Source: JBCCMQ01 sp039179985
GTDB taxonomy: Bacteria > Pseudomonadota > Alphaproteobacteria > Rhodobacterales > Rhodobacteraceae
Direction of reading: 5' to 3'
DNA length: 64,000 nt
Assembly (NCBI GenBank): GCA_039179985.1
Contig: JBCDED010000007.1
Location: forward strand, 1-64,000
This document shows, one piece after another, positions 34,621 to 43,635 of the stretch (the first letter of the stretch is position 1; each line of letters starts with the position of its first letter). Made by a program: the position numbers and the translations under genes. Below the pieces are notes generated by a model. The model made no database searches and was not told where the DNA came from. It worked only from the letters and a program-made list of their open reading frames with translations.

Positions 34621-37029
34621 ATGACCGAGCAATTCTCCCAAACCTTCCCGGTCCTGCCCCTGCGCGACATCGTGGTGTTTCCGCACATGATCGTCCCGCT
34701 TTTCGTGGGCCGCGAAAAATCGGTTCGGGCCCTCGAAGAGGTTATGCAGGACGACAAGCAGATACTCTTGTCGAGCCAGATCGACCCTTCAGTCGATGAC
34801 CCGACGCCGGAAGGCATTTACAAGATCGGCGTTCTTGCCAACGTCCTGCAGCTCTTGAAGCTGCCCGACGGCACCGTAAAGGTGCTGGTCGAAGGGCGTT
34901 CGCGTGTACAGATCAACGACTACACGGACAATGATGTCTACTTCGAGGCCAGCGCGCAGCCGCTTGCCGAAGAGATGGGCGACGAAGGCACTGTCGAGGC
35001 GCTGGTGCGCTCCGTGGGCGATGAATTTGAACGCTACGCCAAAGCCAAGAAGAACATCCCCGAAGAAGCGCTGGCCGCCGTGTCGGAATCGCGCGAGCCT
35101 GCGAAGCTGGCTGACCTTGTGGCCGGGCATCTGGGCGTGGAAGTGGAACAGAAGCAGGAGCTTCTGGAAACGCTGACCGTGTCCGACCGGCTGGAAAAGG
35201 TCTACGGCCTGATGCAGGGCGAAATGAGCGTTCTACAGGTCGAAAAGAAGATCAAGACGCGCGTGAAGTCCCAGATGGAGCGCACGCAGCGCGAGTACTA
35301 CCTGAATGAGCAGATGAAGGCTATTCAGCGCGAATTGGGCGATGGCGAAGAAGGCGCCAATGAGATCGCCGAGCTTGAGGACAAGATCGCGGAGACCAAG
35401 CTGTCGAAGGAGGCCCGCGAAAAGGCCGATGCCGAGATCAAAAAGCTCAAGTCGATGTCTCCGATGTCGGCCGAGGCGACGGTCGTGCGCAACTATCTCG
35501 ACTGGATGCTGTCGATCCCCTGGGGCGTGAAAAGCCGCGTGAAAAAAGACCTCGGCCGCGCCGAGAAAATCCTCGACGACGACCACTACGGGCTGGAGAA
35601 AGTCAAGGAACGTATCGTTGAGTACCTTGCGGTGCAGCAGCGGTCGAAAAAGCTGAAAGGACCAATCCTCTGCCTGGTGGGTCCGCCGGGTGTCGGTAAG
35701 ACTTCGCTGGGCAAGTCCGTTGCCAAGGCGACGGGGCGCGAGTTCATCCGCATCTCGCTGGGTGGCGTGCGCGACGAATCCGAGATCCGCGGCCACCGCC
35801 GGACCTATATCGGCTCCATGCCCGGCAAGATCATCCAGGCGCTGAAAAAGGCGAAAACCACGAACCCGCTCATCCTGCTCGACGAGATCGACAAGATGGG
35901 GCAGGACTTCCGGGGCGACCCGGCTTCGGCCATGCTGGAAGTGCTCGACCCCGAACAGAACTCGACCTTCGTGGATCACTACCTTGAGGTGGAATACGAT
36001 CTCTCGAATGTCATGTTCCTGACGACGGCCAACTCCTACAACATGCCGGGGCCGCTTCTGGACCGGATGGAGATCATTCCGCTGGCAGGTTACACCGAGG
36101 ACGAAAAGCGCGAGATCGCGCGCCAGCACCTCATTGCAAAGCAGGTCAAGAACCACGGGCTGAAGAAGTCCGAATTTGAGCTGCCAGATGAGACGCTGAC
36201 CGAAATGATCCGGACCTACACCCGCGAGGCGGGCGTCCGGAACCTTGAACGCGAGATTGCCAAGCTTGCCCGGAAAGCGGTGACGAAGATCATCAAGAAA
36301 GAAGATGAGAAAGTTGTCGTAACCCCAGAGAAGCTAGAGGATTTTCTTGGCGTCAAACGGTTCCGCTACGGCCTGGCCGAAGAGAAGGATCAGGTCGGTG
36401 TCGTCACGGGCCTAGCCTGGACCAGCGTCGGCGGTGACCTTCTGTCGATCGAAGCGCTGCGCCTGCCTGGCAAGGGTCGGATGAAGACCACGGGCAAACT
36501 CGGCGACGTGATGAAGGAATCCATCGACGCGGCCTCGAGCTTTGTGCGCTCGATCAGTCCGAAAATCGGCGTGAAACCGACGCAGTTCGACAAGATGGAC
36601 ATCCATGTGCACGTGCCCGAGGGCGCCACGCCCAAGGACGGTCCGTCCGCAGGTATCGCCATGGTGACCTCCATCGTTTCGGTTCTGACGGGCATCCCCG
36701 TGCGCAAGGACATCGCCATGACAGGCGAGGTGACTCTGCGCGGGAACGTGCTGGCCATCGGCGGGCTGAAGGAAAAGCTGCTCGCGGCATTGCGCGGCGG
36801 GATCAAGACTGTCCTCATTCCACAAGAGAATGAAAAGGACCTGGCCGAGATCCCCGACAACGTCAAAGACGGGCTGGAGATCATTCCCGTCGAGCACGTG
36901 AGCGATGTGCTGAAGCACGCTCTTGTGTCGGTGCCGGATGAGATCGAGTGGGACGAAGCGGCAGAAGAAGCCGCGGCTGCCCAGGCGGCTCTGTCCGGCG
37001 GCGAGGGCTCCGGCGCAACCGCCCACTGA
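34621..37029 (+). CDS. lon: ATP-dependent protease Lon
   Basis: An 802-residue AAA+ serine protease degrading misfolded and regulatory proteins in the cytoplasm. The N-domain starts FPVLPLRDIVVFPHMIVPLFVGR. The AAA+ module has Walker A GPPGVGKTSLGKS near 355 and Walker B ILLDEIDKMG near 417. The protease domain has the catalytic Ser in KDGPSAGIAM near 677 and Lys in GGLKEKLLAA near 720. ATG 34621 has AGAGGAAA upstream; the frame is open 35 codons farther, but without the family sequence. The tail is Ala/Gly-rich. Confidence 0.98.
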   Translation: MTEQFSQTFPVLPLRDIVVFPHMIVPLFVGREKSVRALEEVMQDDKQILLSSQIDPSVDDPTPEGIYKIGVLANVLQLLKLPDGTVKVLVEGRSRVQINDYTDNDVYFEASAQPLAEEMGDEGTVEALVRSVGDEFERYAKAKKNIPEEALAAVSESREPAKLADLVAGHLGVEVEQKQELLETLTVSDRLEKVYGLMQGEMSVLQVEKKIKTRVKSQMERTQREYYLNEQMKAIQRELGDGEEGANEIAELEDKIAETKLSKEAREKADAEIKKLKSMSPMSAEATVVRNYLDWMLSIPWGVKSRVKKDLGRAEKILDDDHYGLEKVKERIVEYLAVQQRSKKLKGPILCLVGPPGVGKTSLGKSVAKATGREFIRISLGGVRDESEIRGHRRTYIGSMPGKIIQALKKAKTTNPLILLDEIDKMGQDFRGDPASAMLEVLDPEQNSTFVDHYLEVEYDLSNVMFLTTANSYNMPGPLLDRMEIIPLAGYTEDEKREIARQHLIAKQVKNHGLKKSEFELPDETLTEMIRTYTREAGVRNLEREIAKLARKAVTKIIKKEDEKVVVTPEKLEDFLGVKRFRYGLAEEKDQVGVVTGLAWTSVGGDLLSIEALRLPGKGRMKTTGKLGDVMKESIDAASSFVRSISPKIGVKPTQFDKMDIHVHVPEGATPKDGPSAGIAMVTSIVSVLTGIPVRKDIAMTGEVTLRGNVLAIGGLKEKLLAALRGGIKTVLIPQENEKDLAEIPDNVKDGLEIIPVEHVSDVLKHALVSVPDEIEWDEAAEEAAAAQAALSGGEGSGATAH

Positions 37030-37044
37030 TCTCGAATGACGATG

Positions 37045-37081
37045 GGCCGCCCCGGTTTTCCGCCGTGGCGGCCTTTCTATT
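37045..37081 (+). terminator. Terminator after lon
   Basis: GGCCGCC and GGCGGCC form a 7-bp stem with a 15-base loop, followed by TTTCTATT, 16 bases after the lon stop. Confidence 0.8.
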
Positions 37082-37183
37082 GCGAGGGCCCATAGGCGCA
37101 CGCGCCAAATCGCGTATACTGAGAAGAGCGGTCGATCGCCCCGGCCCGCCAGCCTTCCGGCCAATCCAATTCGAGTACCCCCA

Positions 37184-37726
37184 TTGCCTGCCGACACGCC
37201 AGAACCGGATACCGGCGCCCCTGCAAAGCTAAGGATGCCTCCGATCTTTCGCGTAAAACGCGCCGAAGATCTTGAGCGTATCCCATTTCAGGACGGGGTC
37301 GCGGCTATCGAGATGCCGGCGAAGCTGATCAAATGCGTCGAGCTTAAGAACGACTATCGCGGGGATAGTCGGCGGCTCGAGGCGCTGAAGGCCACGATCC
37401 GCCGGGACGGTTTCCAGCCCTTCGAGCCCATCGTCGCGCGCATCGGTCGTAAGGGCCGCTGGGTGATCATTGACGGCGGACACCGGCTGACGGCGGCGCG
37501 GGAGATTATGGACGAATTCTGGACCAATCTTTTTGGCACCAAGGTCAAGATCTTCTACTTCGTTCTGTTCACAACCGAAGACAGCTGGGCCAAGGTCGAT
37601 CCGCCCCTCGAAATGGTCCCGCAGCCCGTGGACCCGCGCCTGCGCCATGCCATGCAGGTGGCCTGGGACGACGCCAAGCAGCGCGCCCGTTCGCTTGAAA
37701 GCGGCCTGCCGCTCAGCGGCGAGTGA
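37184..37726 (+). CDS. ParB-like N-terminal domain protein
   Basis: 180 residues from a TTG start, or 163 from an ATG at 37235 that has a Shine-Dalgarno-like TAAGG too close for comfort. A ParB/sulfiredoxin-type nuclease fold is suggested by DSRRLEALKATIRRDGFQPFEPIVARI followed by WVIIDGGHRLTAAREIM, where DGGHRLTAA resembles the ParB DGRHRL motif. No HTH or dimer domain follows, so it is a single-domain protein and not a partition ParB. Function unknown. Located between lon and tRNA-Val(CAC). Confidence 0.68.
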   Translation: MPADTPEPDTGAPAKLRMPPIFRVKRAEDLERIPFQDGVAAIEMPAKLIKCVELKNDYRGDSRRLEALKATIRRDGFQPFEPIVARIGRKGRWVIIDGGHRLTAAREIMDEFWTNLFGTKVKIFYFVLFTTEDSWAKVDPPLEMVPQPVDPRLRHAMQVAWDDAKQRARSLESGLPLSGE

Positions 37727-37783
37727 GGGCAGGGCGCGGCGACCCTTGCACCCAAAGCCCGCAATGGGTATGACGCCGCGCAC

Positions 37784-37858
37784 GGGTGATTAGCTCAGTG
37801 GTAGAGCGCTTCGTTCACATCGAAGATGTCGGGAGTTCAAATCTCTCATCACCCACCA
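37784..37858 (+). tRNA. tRNA-Val (anticodon CAC)
   Basis: A 75-base cloverleaf with encoded CCA. Acceptor stem GGGTGAT/ATCACCC, D arm with TTAGCTCAGTGG, anticodon stem CTTCG/CGAAG with loop TTCACAT (anticodon CAC, reads GTG), and T arm GGGAG-TTCAAAT-CTCTC with a terminal G-C run. Confidence 0.97.
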
Positions 37859-38283
37859 ACTTTTCCAAAGGTTTGGACGATTTACGCGAAGAGCGTGCGG
37901 GTCCATTGAACCTATGACCTCCCGTACTGGGCTTTTTTGATGGCCGCTTTGATGCTCAAAGCCAGCGATCTTCAATGAACACGCAGTTCGCGCAAATCGG
38001 TGTTCCTGAGCATCTCCTGAAAGCTGAACTCGGGCGTTCGCGGAGTGGCATGTTCCGCGGACTGGTAGTTTTGGGACGCCTTCCACCTTAGCCAGATACA
38101 GCCCGTGGTGAATGCGTTCAGACGGTCCTCTCTGGGATAATGATCTCCAATGACCCGGTGGTTGGATGGTTAGGTACTTGGTCGCCGCAACAAGGGCGAC
38201 GGTACAAAGTTCGAGGCCGCACCTGTTTGGGTGACGCTCGGCTTGAGGAGTGGGGAAGGGAACCAGGCCGCAACTCCTCTTGG
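37859..38283. other. Non-coding flank of tRNA-Val(CAC), related to the flank of tRNA-Val(TAC)
   Basis: No gene seen. The first roughly 95 bases align with the sequence after the other tRNA-Val at 55594: both start AC-TTTCCAA-GG, later share CATTGAAC and end TTTTGATGG. The rest (38000-38283) has no recognisable element. Antisense frames through the tRNA are artefacts. Confidence 0.65.
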
Positions 38284-38685
38284 TCAGGCCTTCCAGAATA
38301 GGTCGCTTTCGGCTGGCAGGGCTTCGACCATCCAGAGGCGGGTGATCCGACCTTCGCAAACTGACAACAGAAAGGCCGCAAAATTGTGAAGCGACCGACC
38401 TTTTCGTCTTGCTCTTACTTCGATCATAACCATTACTTGATCAGAGGAAACAGGCGCGATCTGTGTGGCCTTGATACTCGGATGAACCGTCGCAATGTCT
38501 AGTGCGTCTATGGACGCTAAGAATCTGTCCCGCCCATTAATTTGTGCAGTACTGCCATCGGCCTGGGTGATTTCAGCCACAAGATCAGCAGATAAACATG
38601 CGGCAATACCCTCGCGATCAGCAACATCGAAAGCCTCAACGAAGGAGGCGGCGACGTTGGAGGGGTCGCTGAAGGATTCTACCAT
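38284..38685 (-). CDS. NTF2-like (SnoaL-type) fold protein
   Basis: 133 residues. The opening VAASFVEAFDVADREGIAACLSADLVAEIT and INGRDRFLASID are the usual start of SnoaL/NTF2-like small barrel proteins, and the later strands VMVMIEVRA and GRITRLWMVEALP fit. Such proteins are isomerases, hydrolases or binding domains; nothing specific can be assigned. Its base composition is less GC-rich than the core genes and it lies in the sparse stretch after a tRNA, so it may be accessory. ATG 38685. Confidence 0.65.
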   Translation of the reverse strand: MVESFSDPSNVAASFVEAFDVADREGIAACLSADLVAEITQADGSTAQINGRDRFLASIDALDIATVHPSIKATQIAPVSSDQVMVMIEVRARRKGRSLHNFAAFLLSVCEGRITRLWMVEALPAESDLFWKA

Positions 38686-38947
38686 CTGGCGTTCTCGCCC
38701 TTAAAAAGCCAATGGGCCAAACCGTCAGATGCGGTGTAGCAAAAGTCAACATGGGCTCACTAGAACCATTCGTCGCCCGTCGGCCCAACCTCGGGTTTGG
38801 GCTCAGAGCAGCCGTTCGTTGCTGTTCGCAACAACGTCCGTTTCGCAGAAGTCTGCCAACCTTCATTGCGATTGCTCCAATGGCCGCTTACGTGCCCTCG
38901 TGCGAAATACATACTTTTTAGTGTGAAACAAAAGTGTAGGTTACGTT
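38686..38947. other. Non-coding accessory stretch
   Basis: Short frames on both strands here are mutually overlapping and lack ribosome sites. A small stem GTTGC-tgttc-GCAAC lies near 38818-38832. Nothing else seen. Confidence 0.4.
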
Positions 38948-39196
38948 TTGGCTGCTGCTCTTGTGTACTTTGCATTATTTCTGATTTCACTCTTGGTCGG
39001 TTTCATTTCTGCACTAATGCTGCAGGATAGGCTATCGTTGAGCCTTTTTCTGTATTTGGTCCTTGGCTTGCTGCTCAGCGCGGTTTTCGGGCTGACTACC
39101 GTTTGGATGGCGCATGCGCTCATGGTTTGGGATTGCGGTCCGCTCGATGGTAAGCCAGCACATCTTCAATGGTGTTACTGGTTTGCGACCCCATAG
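38948..39196 (+). CDS. Possible small membrane protein
   Basis: 82 residues from a TTG start. Two hydrophobic helices at about 3-25 (ALVYFALFLISLLVGFISALML) and 31-52 (LSLFLYLVLGLLLSAVFGLTTV), then a short polar tail. No homolog recognised. AT-richer than the surroundings and with no clear ribosome site, so it is doubtful; the TM-like composition could also be chance in AT-richer DNA. Confidence 0.35.
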   Translation: MAAALVYFALFLISLLVGFISALMLQDRLSLSLFLYLVLGLLLSAVFGLTTVWMAHALMVWDCGPLDGKPAHLQWCYWFATP

Positions 39197-39356
39197 CGGA
39201 TGCAGACATTCGCCGTGGAACAGAGTTCGAGCAAAATGGGCTAACTCCGGACTCTGGCTGCGCAGAAGGAACGTCCGCTCAGGGCCGAATTTGGCAAGCT
39301 GGGTCTGAGGCCGAGGGCCAGCGTATTCCAGGTCCGGAGGCCCATCACTTCTAGTT

Positions 39357-39497
39357 TTAGGTGACATAGCCCGGCTGGCACGTCCTGAGATGGCAGGTCA
39401 GCAAGATCTCGTCCGGGAAACGGCTGGTCTGGTCCAAAATCTCCTCTAGGGCAAGGACGTCGCTGAACTGGTTCGGGATATTGGTCGGTTTGGACAT
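39357..39497 (-). CDS. Small unknown ORF after the YjhX gene
   Basis: 46 residues from ATG 39497, 11 bases after the YjhX stop on the same strand. The sequence (MSKPTNIPNQFSDVLALEEI, then LDQTSRFPDEILLTC) looks protein-like and acidic, but no family is recognised. Its position makes it a candidate partner of YjhX. It might also be the remnant of a longer gene. Confidence 0.35.
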   Translation of the reverse strand: MSKPTNIPNQFSDVLALEEILDQTSRFPDEILLTCHLRTCQPGYVT

Positions 39498-39508
39498 GGT
39501 CGAGCGTC

Positions 39509-39766
39509 CTATCTGTTGTCTTGCTGAGCGTTGACGCGGGCGAGGCCTAACCGCGTGGCGCGGTAGGGGCGTCCGCAGACGGATTTGATGAAGCGGCGCT
39601 TTTTCAGGCGATTGAAAAGCGCCAGCGTGCAGCCGGTCAGAAGGTGGCCATCGCGGGTGAAGCAGCGGACGGCGCCAACTTTGCCATTCGGCAGACGGTC
39701 AACATGGATCGCTCCGCCCTGGGCGAGGACGTGCAGCACGCGCTGCTCGTGTTTCGAGATGTTCAA
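39509..39766 (-). CDS. yjhX: YjhX family toxin-like protein
   Basis: 85 residues with the conserved YjhX/UPF0386 sequence: MNISKHEQRVLHVLAQGGAI at the start, a central CFTRDG near residue 35, TLALFNRLKKRRFI near 47, and GRPYRATRLGL followed by an ending QQDNR. YjhX of E. coli is described as a toxin paired with YjhQ, a GNAT acetyltransferase; no yjhQ-like gene is present. Full-length. It lies in a sparse accessory stretch 1.65 kb after tRNA-Val(CAC). Confidence 0.82.
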   Translation of the reverse strand: MNISKHEQRVLHVLAQGGAIHVDRLPNGKVGAVRCFTRDGHLLTGCTLALFNRLKKRRFIKSVCGRPYRATRLGLARVNAQQDNR

Positions 39767-39989
39767 TGGGATGGTCCTTTGGAGATATGCCAGCCAAAAG
39801 AGCTTCCGGCGATGCGCGGAAGGTCCTTGGGTCAGATCGGCCCGGAATTTCGGACCCTAGCGGCGGGCCGCAATCGGTTGCATAAAATCTCCATCGCCCC
39901 TGTCGCTCGGGACGTGGCGCCTAGCTACGCGGCTTGGCGCGTAAAGGCAAGCGGGACGGGGTTGCGCGCGGCAGATGCGCGGACGCTGG
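39767..39989. other. Spacer between YjhX and the binding-protein pseudogene
   Basis: No gene or motif seen. Upstream of YjhX it should contain that gene's promoter, which I cannot locate. Confidence 0.4.
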
Positions 39990-41077
39990 TCACTCGACTG
40001 CCTGGATGATCCGGTCCATGACTGCAGCGGAGGGCATGGGCACCACGAGGTTCACCGTTTCGGGCAGCGTCGTCACGCTGATCTCGGCGGGGTCGTTCTC
40101 CACGCCGATGAGCCCGGTGCGGAACCCGTGATCCGACCAGGCGATCCGTTGCAACTCGGGATCGACGAGCGCTTCGGCCAGACGGCCGCAGGCGGAGGTC
40201 AGCGAGATCAGGGGGTGTGAGGCAAAGACGGTCGGTTCCGGGTAGATCACCCGGATGCGCGCATTGATGTCATCGGCCAGGCTGGCGTTGGCTGCCAGAA
40301 ATTCGACCATCTGGTTCTCGTAGCCCACGATGATCGGGCGCGCGCCCATGCCCTGTTTAAGGAAGTTTTGAAAGATGTCGCCCGAACTCGACTCCATGTG
40401 GCCCATGGCGTCGAAGTACCGCACCAGGTCCGGCATGACGATGGCAAGATCCGCTTCGGTCGGCGGCGCGCCGTCGTTCAGGATAGTGGCCATGAGGCCC
40501 GACCAGATGTTGCCGGAATTGGATTTGGATGGGTCGGTCGAAAAGACCTTGAATGGTCCGTAGATGTTCAGCCCAAGGTCCTCTTTCCACCGCGCGCCTC
40601 CGGCCAGGAGGTCACCGATCTTGGTCACGTCGGCTGAGAGAAAGCCGTCGTTGCGCGGTGTGACCACGCCCTTTGCCACAAGAGCGCCGGCCACATCAGC
40701 CCAGGCGTAGAAGACAATGGGCGAGTTGAAGATCATCTCGTCGGCCAGAACCGGGCGTCCGCTGTCTCGGGCCAATTCCACGGCGACCATGTTTGATGGC
40801 CAGAGGCAGTCGCGCCCGGCTGCGGGCAGGGTGGTGACCATCTCCACCGATCCGGCTTTGGTGGCGTTCAGGGTGATCTTGTACTTGTCTTCGATGATGT
40901 CCTGAACGGCGGGGTTTCCAGCAAGGCGGACTTCTCGCCGCCGTAAAAGATCGACAGGCTGACGGGGTCTTTGCGGTCGAGTTCCCGGGTCAGCGCGCTT
41001 GGGTCGAGAAGCGTGAAGAGCAGGGCGCCGCCTGCCACGACCCCAAGGATCAGTACACCAATGAGCGTGCGGTTCAC
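39990..41077 (-). pseudogene. Extracellular solute-binding protein, frameshifted
   Basis: A GTG start at 41077 with AGAGGATGA upstream encodes an N-terminal membrane anchor/signal (LIGVLILGVVAGGALLFTLL) and VSLSIFYGGEKSALLE. The frame then breaks at a TTT run at 40915-40917. One extra T there would join it to the downstream frame, starting NPAVQDIIEDKYKITLNATKAG and running through a complete type-2 periplasmic binding fold to 39990. Total would be about 362 residues. It closes a cassette with the XpaC-like and SBP-vWA genes upstream, 4 bases from the former. Ligand unknown. The break may be a sequencing error. Confidence 0.8.
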
Positions 41078-41081
41078 GTCA

Positions 41082-41678
41082 TCATCCTCTCTTCATCTGT
41101 GTTGCCAAGGCTTCCACCTGCGCCTCGAGCGCCACAAAGTCGTTTTCCAGGCAGGCGGCATCGATTTTTTCGAGCGCCGGTACAAAGCTTTCGATCTGTC
41201 GCGTGAGCGGCAAGAGCCGGTCTTCATGGCGCCCGCGCGATTTTTCCGAAAGCTCGGCGTAGCGGTCCACGGTTTCGACCATGTGGTCGAGGTAAGAGGT
41301 CACGAAGCGGCGCGCGCGCCGGTAATCCTCGGGGTCGGCCAGCACCTGGCCTCGGATCGAAGAGACGTGGCCGATGATCGCCGCGATGGTGCTCCGCTCG
41401 GTCTCGCCCACCCTGTCCGCGGCGGCCTCCAGGCGGCTGACGGCCTTGCCCATGCTGCGCCCGGCGGCTTTGATATCGGCCTCGGTCACGCGGCCGGCGA
41501 CGTTATTTTCGACTGCATCGGGTTTGCGCGGGACCAGAAAAAGCAGCCCGGCATAAACCAGCAAGCCCGCCAGAAAGGCCGCCCACCACACAAGTGACAG
41601 TCCGAAGAAAAGAACCAGAAAGACCAGCGCCGCCGCGATGCCGAGAAGCGTCTGCCGGGTGCCTTCTGGCAACGCCAT
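41082..41678 (-). CDS. XpaC-like protein (5-bromo-4-chloroindolyl phosphate hydrolysis family)
   Basis: 198 residues. Two TM helices near 13-30 and 33-50 (VFLVLFFGLSLVWWAAFLAGLLVYAGLLFL) precede a long helical region (ADRVGETERSTIAAIIGHVSSIRGQVLADPEDYRRARRF) of the XpaC/Halogen_Hydrol family. Despite the family name the real role is unknown. In many genomes it accompanies TelA-type toxic-anion-resistance proteins, and no telA is present here. ATG 41678 overlaps the vWA stop by one base (TGATG). Confidence 0.78.
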   Translation of the reverse strand: MALPEGTRQTLLGIAAALVFLVLFFGLSLVWWAAFLAGLLVYAGLLFLVPRKPDAVENNVAGRVTEADIKAAGRSMGKAVSRLEAAADRVGETERSTIAAIIGHVSSIRGQVLADPEDYRRARRFVTSYLDHMVETVDRYAELSEKSRGRHEDRLLPLTRQIESFVPALEKIDAACLENDFVALEAQVEALATQMKRG

Positions 41679-43307
41679 CAATTGTATCCCTTGGCCGACC
41701 GCAGCGCCTTGGAAAGATCGTCCCCTGCCGTGAACCGGCGCCCGATCGTGGTTGTGCTGAGCTCGTCCAGTTGCTCGGTATCGGCATTGCCGAACGCGAT
41801 GGAGTGAATGGGGATGTCCAGTCTGAAGCCGTTGCTTTCCAGCGCCCGCAGCATTTCAGGCCGCCGGGCGGTATCGGATGCGCCGTCTGTCATTGCCACG
41901 ATCGCCGGCAGATAGTCAAAGAGCGTGCTGTCGTCATTGTAGGGTTCCAGCAGATCCATCGCCACCATGATCGCGCCGTAAAGGTCGGTGCCGCCGCCAG
42001 CCTGAAGCAAGTCGACCCGCGAAGCGGCGCGGCGGAGTTTCTCCGGGTCCGACCCTGCAATGACGATGGGCTCGGCCGTGCCGCTGCTGAACGGCAAGAT
42101 AAAGGTGACATCCCGTGGCGAGGGCTGAAGCAGGTTCACGCTGGCGGTGTCGGGATCGAGAAGAAGGCCCATAGCGTCTTTGAGTTTCTGCAGCGGCTCA
42201 CCTTCCATGGAGCCTGAGACATCCAGCACCCAGACCGTGAGAGAGGGTTTGCGCAGCTCGGTCTGGTAAAGCGTCAGCGCCTCGCGGATCACCGCGCTTT
42301 CGGGCGCGGGCACCGGGGCGATGGTCCGGTCAAGATCTATGCCCCAGTCCGCGCGCCAGACCGCCGCGTCCGCCCGGTCCGCCGAGAGGCCAAGTAGCCC
42401 CGCTCGCCGGCCCAGATCGAGCAGTTGGTCCTGCACCTCGTCTGACAAAAGATGGGCCTGCAGCGCAAGAAAAGCATCGCTCTTGTCAGGGTCTTGTTTA
42501 TCTATCAGGCCAAGCGGGCTGTCTGCCACAGAAAGCCCGTTGGCAGGGTAGACCACATAAAGCGGCTCCAGTCCCCGTGCTTCGAGAACCTGGTTGGCCT
42601 CGATTACCAGCGCTTCGTAGTTGAACATGGCATCGAAGCGTTCGGGGTTTTCCACGAGGCTGTCCTTGAGCCACCCCGAGGACCCCGACGAGCGATCGAT
42701 CTGCGCCAGAAGATCTCGCACCTGCGCCTGAACCTCCCTGTCCGCAAGGTGATCGGAGGTCAGAAGATCGGGATCACCAGAGAGCGCGTAGAGAAAGCCG
42801 ATATAGGCCGAGGCGCCCGAGTTCGACTGGGTGGCCGAGGTCATCGATAGCCGGAAGCGGTCGGCGCGGGCGGCTGCCTGAATCTCTTCGATGGTCACAT
42901 CGTCCCGCCCCACCCATCCAAGGTCTTCAGCGATGGAGAGCCGCAGGCCAAGGACCACCGGCGAACGCAGGATGGAAGCATCATGTTTGACGATCTTCTG
43001 CGTGTCTCCAAGCTCGATCCAGATTGAGTTGGCGGGCCAGATTGCGTCGTATTCAGATGCTGCGCCCTCTTGCAGGCTGCGGGCGATGTCAACGGATCCA
43101 AGGTAGCTCATGTCGACGGCGACGCCGTTGTCACGGCCCCAGGCTTCGACGATGGGTTGCAGCGCCCGGTTTTCCGACCCCGAGACGATGCGCAGCTCTG
43201 TTTTGGGGCTCCCGAAGTTTAAGAACAGCGCAGAAGCGACAAGCACCAAGCCCAATGGCCAGCCAGGTTCTGCGGGTTTGAGAGGGGTCAGGCTGTGGTT
43301 TTGCCAT
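41678..43307 (-). pseudogene. SBP-vWA fusion protein, N-terminal frameshift
   Basis: A membrane-anchored protein of about 540 residues. A periplasmic binding-type domain (TELRIVSGSENRALQPIVEAWG, YDAIWPANSIWIELGD) is fused to a C-terminal von Willebrand A domain with MIDAS residues DVSGSM and MTDGASD. The natural N-terminus is ATG 43307 with AGGTGG upstream (MAKPQPDPSQTRRTWLAIGL). That frame joins the body only if one C of the CC at 43246-43247 is removed. Alternatively GTG 43318 or TTG 43363 starts the body frame directly without a frameshift. It probably binds a ligand or protein outside the membrane; function unknown. Confidence 0.72.
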
Positions 43308-43635
43308 GCCGCGTCCACCTTTTGCTCTGGAAAACAGATGACAGTCCGTTGCGCATGAAACAACCCTTTGACGCCAAAGGCACTGGCTGCGTTGCCGGGC
43401 GTGTCGCGCGTACCACCATCACCGTGCTGCCTCGTTTTGCTTCTGCTCTTATCTTGGGCGGAACCCTACGCCCGGCCCGCGGCATTTTTGCGGCGGGATC
43501 GGGAAGGCGGTGTGGCACGGGCGCGCAAGACACCGTCACCTTGATCCGGCCTCATCACCAAAGTTTAGCAGGACTGTCACAATCCTGTTCCTTCGAACGC
43601 TCAGCCATTCCGCACCTAACAGGAGGGAATACACT
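43308..43635. other. Divergent control region between the vWA gene and phnD
   Basis: 328 bases without a credible gene. It contains the Pho box at 43574-43591 and the phnD ribosome site AGGAGGG (43621-43627). The vWA promoter should lie toward 43320-43400 but is not evident. Confidence 0.5.
43574..43591 (+). promoter_or_regulatory. Pho box upstream of phnDCE
   Basis: CTGTCAC-AATC-CTGTTCC has the 7-4-7 direct-repeat layout of PhoB sites; the second half deviates at one or two positions. It lies 44 bases before the phnD ATG, as expected for a phosphate-starvation-induced phosphonate/phosphate transporter. Confidence 0.72.

Noticed and set aside
37790..38359. Minus-strand protein with WWVMRDLNSRHLRCERSALP-type sequence
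   Set aside because: This is the well-known artefact of translating the antisense of a tRNA; the same occurs at 55453-55734 over the other tRNA-Val.
38712..39367. Several overlapping small frames on both strands
   Set aside because: No ribosome sites, overlapping each other, no recognised domain; only the two-helix ORF at 38948 was kept, at low confidence.
37784..39990. Complete integrative element at tRNA-Val(CAC)
   Set aside because: No integrase gene and no second copy of the tRNA 3' end were found.
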